Shown: in pieces, positions 7,136 through 7,399 of the stretch
Layout of the letters: each line of letters starts with the position of its first letter
How positions within the stretch are numbered: the first letter of the stretch is position 1
Position numbers and translations under genes: made by a program
Notes under the pieces: generated by a model
Told to the model about the DNA's origin: nothing
Database searches by the model: none
Seen by the model: only the letters and a program-made list of their open reading frames with translations
NCBI GenBank assembly: GCA_015222115.1
Contig: JADFUO010000207.1
Coordinates: 1-7,399 of the forward strand
DNA: 7,399 nucleotides
From: Bacteroidota bacterium
GTDB lineage: Bacteria > Bacteroidota > Bacteroidia > Bacteroidales > JADFUO01
Reading direction: 5' to 3'

Positions 7136-7399
7136 ATGCTAAAAAGACTGTTCGATTTTTTTTTCTCTTTAATCGGATTAATAATATTATCACCTTTGAT
7201 TTTTATTATTTCTATCCTGATAATTATTGATTCAAAAGGTGGTTTTTTTTATAAGCAAAAAAGAGTTAGGAAAAATAACAGGGATTTTTCTTTAATCAAG
7301 TTCAGAACCATGAAAACCGGTTCCGACATGCAGGGCTTGCTTACTGTTGGCAGTAAAGACAGCAGAGTAACAAAAACCGGATATTTCTTAAGAAAACAC
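7136..7399 (+). CDS. PglC/WbaP-type sugar-1-phosphate (phosphoglycosyl) transferase, N-terminal part (cut by right edge)
   Basis: The ATG at 7136 opens 88 codons to the window edge, in frame. The start MLKRLFDFFFSLIGLIILSP followed by a hydrophobic run to about residue 31 is the re-entrant membrane helix of monotopic phosphoglycosyl transferases, with the expected S19-P20 kink. Next come FYKQKRV (38-44) and the signature IKFRTM (54-59), then RVTKTGYFLRK near the cut. These enzymes move a sugar phosphate from a UDP-sugar to undecaprenyl phosphate and so start lipid-linked glycan assembly at the inner membrane. The catalytic Asp-Glu pair should follow within a few residues beyond the edge and cannot be checked. 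The usual G in GPxFYxQxRVG is R45 here. It starts 7 bases after the aminotransferase gene, so it is probably co-transcribed. Confidence 0.9.
   Translation, partial: MLKRLFDFFFSLIGLIILSPLIFIISILIIIDSKGGFFYKQKRVRKNNRDFSLIKFRTMKTGSDMQGLLTVGSKDSRVTKTGYFLRKH

Overview
The window looks like chromosomal DNA from an AT-rich member of the Bacteroidota. Three things point there. The left-edge gene is gldF, a gliding-motility ABC permease found in that phylum. None of the seven starts has a clear Shine-Dalgarno sequence; each has an A/T-rich leader instead. The gaps between genes also contain matches to the Bacteroidota -7 promoter element TAnnTTTG. Order and family level are not decided. There is no sign of a mobile element, CRISPR array, tRNA or rRNA, and coding density is high, with no gene-free stretch longer than about 172 bases.

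Layout: (1) 1-320, minus strand: the 5' part of gldF, leaving the window on the left. (2) 321-492: divergent intergenic region with candidate promoters for both flanking genes. (3) 493-2970, plus strand: a large superfamily 1 helicase (Pif1/RecD/Dda-like core) with a C-terminal HRDC domain and an HTH_40-like domain. (4) 2971-3049: short convergent gap with no convincing terminator. (5) 3050-3826, minus strand: a protein of the SAM hydroxide adenosyltransferase (DUF62) / SAM-dependent halogenase family, in which two of the three expected catalytic residues appear replaced. (6) 3827-3964: divergent regulatory region with a perfect 8-bp inverted repeat whose arms are opposing -7 elements, and a second short palindrome followed by a T-run. 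(7) 3965-7399, plus strand: four tightly packed genes, namely phoH-type ATPase, purC, a DegT-family sugar aminotransferase and the start of a PglC/WbaP-type sugar-1-phosphate transferase. Gaps are 16, 10 and 7 bases.

How the genes work together: phoH and purC are housekeeping genes (RNA metabolism, de novo purine synthesis). The next two genes are typical of a surface glycan or capsule/exopolysaccharide locus: one aminates a nucleotide-linked keto sugar, the other moves a sugar-1-phosphate onto a lipid carrier. A glycan cluster therefore appears to begin directly behind purC and to continue past the right edge. Nothing here is a clearly new system. The items most worth a second look are the altered active site of the SAM hydrolase-like protein, the face-to-face promoter palindrome, and the helicase with a RecQ-like tail.
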